Positions 30,493 through 33,119 of a stretch of 33,119 bases of DNA are shown here, one piece after another (position 1 is the stretch's first letter; each line of letters opens with the position of its first letter). The notes under the pieces were generated by a model. The model saw only the letters and a program-made list of their open reading frames with translations. It was not told the origin of the DNA and ran no database searches. The position numbers and the translations under genes were made by a program. Source of the DNA: Deltaproteobacteria bacterium. GTDB lineage: Bacteria > Myxococcota_A > Polyangia > JAAYKL01. The stretch covers positions 1 through 33,119 of the forward strand of contig JAKQNG010000175.1 of assembly GCA_029565915.1 (NCBI GenBank). Direction: 5' to 3'.

Positions 30493-32376
30493 ATGAAAAG
30501 CATGGCAACAACGGCAATCCTCATGGCGGTCCTGTGGGGCATCCCATCCTGCCGGACAGTCGAACTGCTCAACGACGACGGCAGCGGCGAAACGGAATCG
30601 GACACTGGGGAGACTGGAACAGAAGCAACAGATCCGGACTCGGACGTGATTGAGGACACAGATTCACAACCGATCTGCGAAAGCCTGTTGCTTCCCGAAT
30701 CGTACATGCAATGGGAATTCTACAACGAAAATCAGACAGACTATATCGACGTGAGCGACGGCAGCTATGCCGTCATCGCCCGTTCTGAAACCGGGGAGTG
30801 GCGGCTCATCCGGGGAGACTCTGATGAAATGGTCGGTTCCTGGCACTGGAGTCTGGCTCTTCCTGGCGAACCCTGTGCCCTGATCGCGACCAGCGACGCC
30901 GCGGTAGTCACCGCCGTGTGGGAAGCGCAGGCGGACAAGGTCATTCAGATTAACAAGTACGACCAGACCGGCGAACCGGACTCGGATGAGGCAACATCGG
31001 CAGAGGACCTGACGGCATTCTTCGAACCCGCATGGTCCGTCCGAATCGAAAATCTGACAACGTTCGCAGGAATCGGAGGAAAAATGGGCATTGTGCTGGC
31101 CCCTCTGTCGGATGGTGCTGTCGCAGTCGCAGGGGCCTTCACCGAAAGCCTCACACTGGGAACCGGGCAGACCGGTGAAACCACATTGACGGCAATACCT
31201 GATGCCGTCACACCATTCATCGCCCGCTACAATGGCCAGAATGGCGAACTGGAGTGGGCGCGCATTCTGGAAGTTCCCATGTCGCCGCTGGCAATCGGCA
31301 CCGATGACGCCGGTCAGATCTTCGTGGCCGGCATGAGGCAGCATTCCGCTGATCTGAATCTGATCACCGCGGTCTTCGCCGACACGGGAAATGCGCTGGC
31401 ACTTCATGAACGACTGGTCGTGGCCGAGGATCCGAGGACCAGCAATATTGTCATACCATCGCAACTGGAGATGGATGCCGCTTCTGACAGAAACGGCGGA
31501 TGGTTTCTCATGGGCAATTTCTATGACATGCTGATTCTGTCAGATGACACGGCATTCCAGACAACGCTGTTTGCACCAGTGGATGTGGTCACCGAAGCAA
31601 CCTGGGCAAGCTCACCGGGATATTTCATTGCCCACTATGACAGCACGGGAGGCCTGGAATGGGCCAGCAATATCTATTCTGACTTCGACAACTACGCTCT
31701 GGGGCGGGCACTGTCCATGGACGTGGACAGTCAGGGAAACCTCCTCTTCGTCGGCACAACCACTGGACGTGTCGTTTTCGGGGAAAACGAATATACAGAA
31801 ACCGTTTTCGAAAATTCGTCCCAGTTTGTCGCTTCCTACCGACGGGACGGCACTCTCGCGAAAGTCACGCAACTTGCCGGCATCGGAACAGTGATCGCAG
31901 TTCAGGAAACCGTCCGTTCAGGAATCATGGTGATGACAGAATACGGAAATCAATTGCGCCTGAACCCTCTGTGTGACGACGCTCCGGTGGCCGGCGACAT
32001 CACACCTCACCAATGTGAACATATGGCCACGGAAGGATGGCCCTGCACCTGTCAGAATTCAACTGAGTGCGACGACGGTTCTGTATGTGTGGGCTGCGCA
32101 CCGCACGATGACGGATATGTCGGCATCTGCTCCCCGGTATTTGTCGAAACGGATCCCATCACCTGTCCGGACAACGGAACATGGGGCACGGCTTCCACCG
32201 CGGTCTGCGACGGTCCTCTTTCCTCTGCCCTCTGCTACTGCGTCGTATCCGGCTGCACGGCGAATGAAGACTGCCCGATCGGCCAGGTCTGCGTAGAACC
32301 CTCCTGCCTGGCATCGGAACCGGGTTGCGAAGAAGGGTTGGGCGAAACACCCATCTGCCATCCCGACAACTGGTAG
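30493..32376 (+). CDS. Asp-linker lipoprotein with beta-propeller-like middle and Cys-rich tail
   Basis: 627 residues from the ATG at 30493, after AAAGGAG; the frame is open to 30403, but those residues lack signal character and cover the promoter motif. The signal peptide ends at Cys20 (WGIPSC). An acidic Asp/Glu/Thr/Ser linker follows (~27-58). The central ~450 residues show repeated beta segments of the kind seen in bacterial propeller or SBBP-type repeats (FIARYNGQNGELEWARILEV; GYFIAHYDSTGGLEWASNIY; DSQGNLLFVGTTTGRVVFGE). The last ~110 residues are Cys-rich (WPCTCQNSTECDDGSVCVGC; CTANEDCPIGQVCVEPSC). Its N-terminus is paralogous to that of the next gene. Probably a surface protein; ligand unknown. 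Confidence 0.76.
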   Translation: MKSMATTAILMAVLWGIPSCRTVELLNDDGSGETESDTGETGTEATDPDSDVIEDTDSQPICESLLLPESYMQWEFYNENQTDYIDVSDGSYAVIARSETGEWRLIRGDSDEMVGSWHWSLALPGEPCALIATSDAAVVTAVWEAQADKVIQINKYDQTGEPDSDEATSAEDLTAFFEPAWSVRIENLTTFAGIGGKMGIVLAPLSDGAVAVAGAFTESLTLGTGQTGETTLTAIPDAVTPFIARYNGQNGELEWARILEVPMSPLAIGTDDAGQIFVAGMRQHSADLNLITAVFADTGNALALHERLVVAEDPRTSNIVIPSQLEMDAASDRNGGWFLMGNFYDMLILSDDTAFQTTLFAPVDVVTEATWASSPGYFIAHYDSTGGLEWASNIYSDFDNYALGRALSMDVDSQGNLLFVGTTTGRVVFGENEYTETVFENSSQFVASYRRDGTLAKVTQLAGIGTVIAVQETVRSGIMVMTEYGNQLRLNPLCDDAPVAGDITPHQCEHMATEGWPCTCQNSTECDDGSVCVGCAPHDDGYVGICSPVFVETDPITCPDNGTWGTASTAVCDGPLSSALCYCVVSGCTANEDCPIGQVCVEPSCLASEPGCEEGLGETPICHPDNW

Positions 32377-32397
32377 CAACAGAAAGGAACCGCGAAA

Positions 32398-33119
32398 ATG
32401 AAATCCATTTTACTGTGCATCTCGGCAACCGCAATCCTGCTGTCTATCAGTTCCTGCCGGGATCTGGAGGATCTCAACGACGATGGCAGCGGCGACATGG
32501 ACAGCGCGTCCGAAGGGGACGCTGACGCCGACTCTGACGCCGACGGAGATTCCGATTCCGGAACAGAGGAAGTCAACCACCCGCCCGTTCACCTGTACGG
32601 AGTGGACATCCTGGTGGTCGTGGACAACTCGTCGTCCATGCGCGCGGAACAACAAATCCTGTCCAACGCCCTGTTCTCCCTGATCGCTGCGCTGCCCGAT
32701 CCGGCCGTCGGGGCCGACATCCACATTGCCTTCACCACGTCGGACATGGGGCTTTCCTGGGGCGGCAATGCGTTTGACCCGGACAACGACGGCTGGCCGG
32801 GAGGTTCGGCCCCGGAAGGGTGTGAGAATTTGCGGGGAGACGAGGGCCGCTTCATCACGGCATACACCACTCCCACCGTGCAGATCGGCAACGAAGAGCG
32901 CAGTTGCCCGCAGCTGCCCGATTCCATGGAACAACCGTTCTTCTCGTCGTCGACCATTTCCTGGCAGGAAACAGATCTCGCCCTGGCCGCCGCCTGTACG
33001 GCCAATGTGGGCATCGACGGTTGCGGCTTCGAACAACAGCTCACGGCGGCAACTGCGGCATTGCAGGGCGACGGCATTGACAGCGGCTTCATGCGGGCTG
33101 ACGCGATGCTGCTCGTCCT
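32398..33119 (+). CDS. Asp-linker lipoprotein with von Willebrand A domain (3' end outside window)
   Basis: 240 residues are visible; the frame is open at the window edge. AGAAAGGA lies before the ATG. The signal peptide ends at Cys20 (LLSISSC) and is followed by RDLEDLNDDGSG, closely like the preceding gene's RTVELLNDDGSG. An Asp-rich linker spans ~34-56. The VWA domain begins at ~69 (VDILVVVDNSSSMRAEQ) with the MIDAS D-x-S-x-S (Asp76, Ser78, Ser80). Later residues (FDPDNDGWPGGSAPEGCENL) are Cys- and Asp-containing. It starts 21 bp after the previous stop, so it is likely in the same operon and under the same sigma-linked promoter. It resembles the VWA lipoprotein at 15167 in architecture. 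Confidence 0.78.
   Translation, partial: MKSILLCISATAILLSISSCRDLEDLNDDGSGDMDSASEGDADADSDADGDSDSGTEEVNHPPVHLYGVDILVVVDNSSSMRAEQQILSNALFSLIAALPDPAVGADIHIAFTTSDMGLSWGGNAFDPDNDGWPGGSAPEGCENLRGDEGRFITAYTTPTVQIGNEERSCPQLPDSMEQPFFSSSTISWQETDLALAAACTANVGIDGCGFEQQLTAATAALQGDGIDSGFMRADAMLLV

Noticed and set aside
29018-30517. Long minus-strand open frame opposite the FecR-TPR gene
   Set aside because: Antisense to a well-supported gene with no recognisable domain or start signal.

Overview
The window looks like chromosomal DNA of a Gram-negative bacterium of the Myxococcota or a related former-Deltaproteobacteria lineage. This is inferred from high GC with strong GC-ending codon use, a tripartite RND pump, many secreted lipoproteins with Asp/Ser/Thr-rich linkers, MopE-type and thrombospondin-3-like calcium motifs, von Willebrand A lipoproteins, a MerR-TPR regulator and an ECF sigma/FecR-TPR pair. 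No rRNA, tRNA, CRISPR array or insertion sequence was recognised.

Layout. 1-4061 (+) is a tightly packed housekeeping operon: scpA (5' end missing), scpB, pdxJ, acpS and the fused nicotinamide-nucleotide repair enzyme, with overlapping stop/start codons. 4177-6209 (+) holds leuA and a small HTH-ACT protein. 6220-11493 (-) is a four-gene accessory operon for secreted proteins: a large lipoprotein with a carbohydrate-binding-like domain and a beta-helix-like domain, a probable zinc phospholipase-C/P1-nuclease-like enzyme, and two small Cys-rich lipoproteins. Its 5' end carries nine AGAAG pentamers and a confused start-codon region, so it is a candidate phase-variable locus. 11660-14578 (-) holds a hypothetical protein, a MerR-TPR regulator and aspartate kinase. 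A cupin (-) follows at 14676-15047.

15167-18251 (+) encodes a VWA lipoprotein and a beta-propeller-like lipoprotein with a MopE-like motif. 18308-18648 (+) is a pair of tiny, overlapping genes behind a good promoter placed for a leaderless transcript. 18824-24468 (+) is an adaptor / RND permease / outer-membrane-factor efflux operon, followed by a GT4 glycosyltransferase whose end overlaps a convergent DUF1846 gene.

27372-33119 (+) appears to be a surface-sensing module. It begins with a secreted protein whose reading frame is split exactly at an A-AAA-AAG slippery heptamer, continues with an ECF-type sigma factor and a membrane FecR-TPR protein, and ends with two paralogous Asp-rich lipoproteins, the last (VWA) running off the window. 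A 25-bp bipartite motif (GTCCGTTT, 8 bp, CGCGGATAC) lies upstream of both the sigma gene and the first lipoprotein gene, suggesting an autoregulated promoter shared by regulator and target. All functional statements come from reading motifs; no database search was possible.
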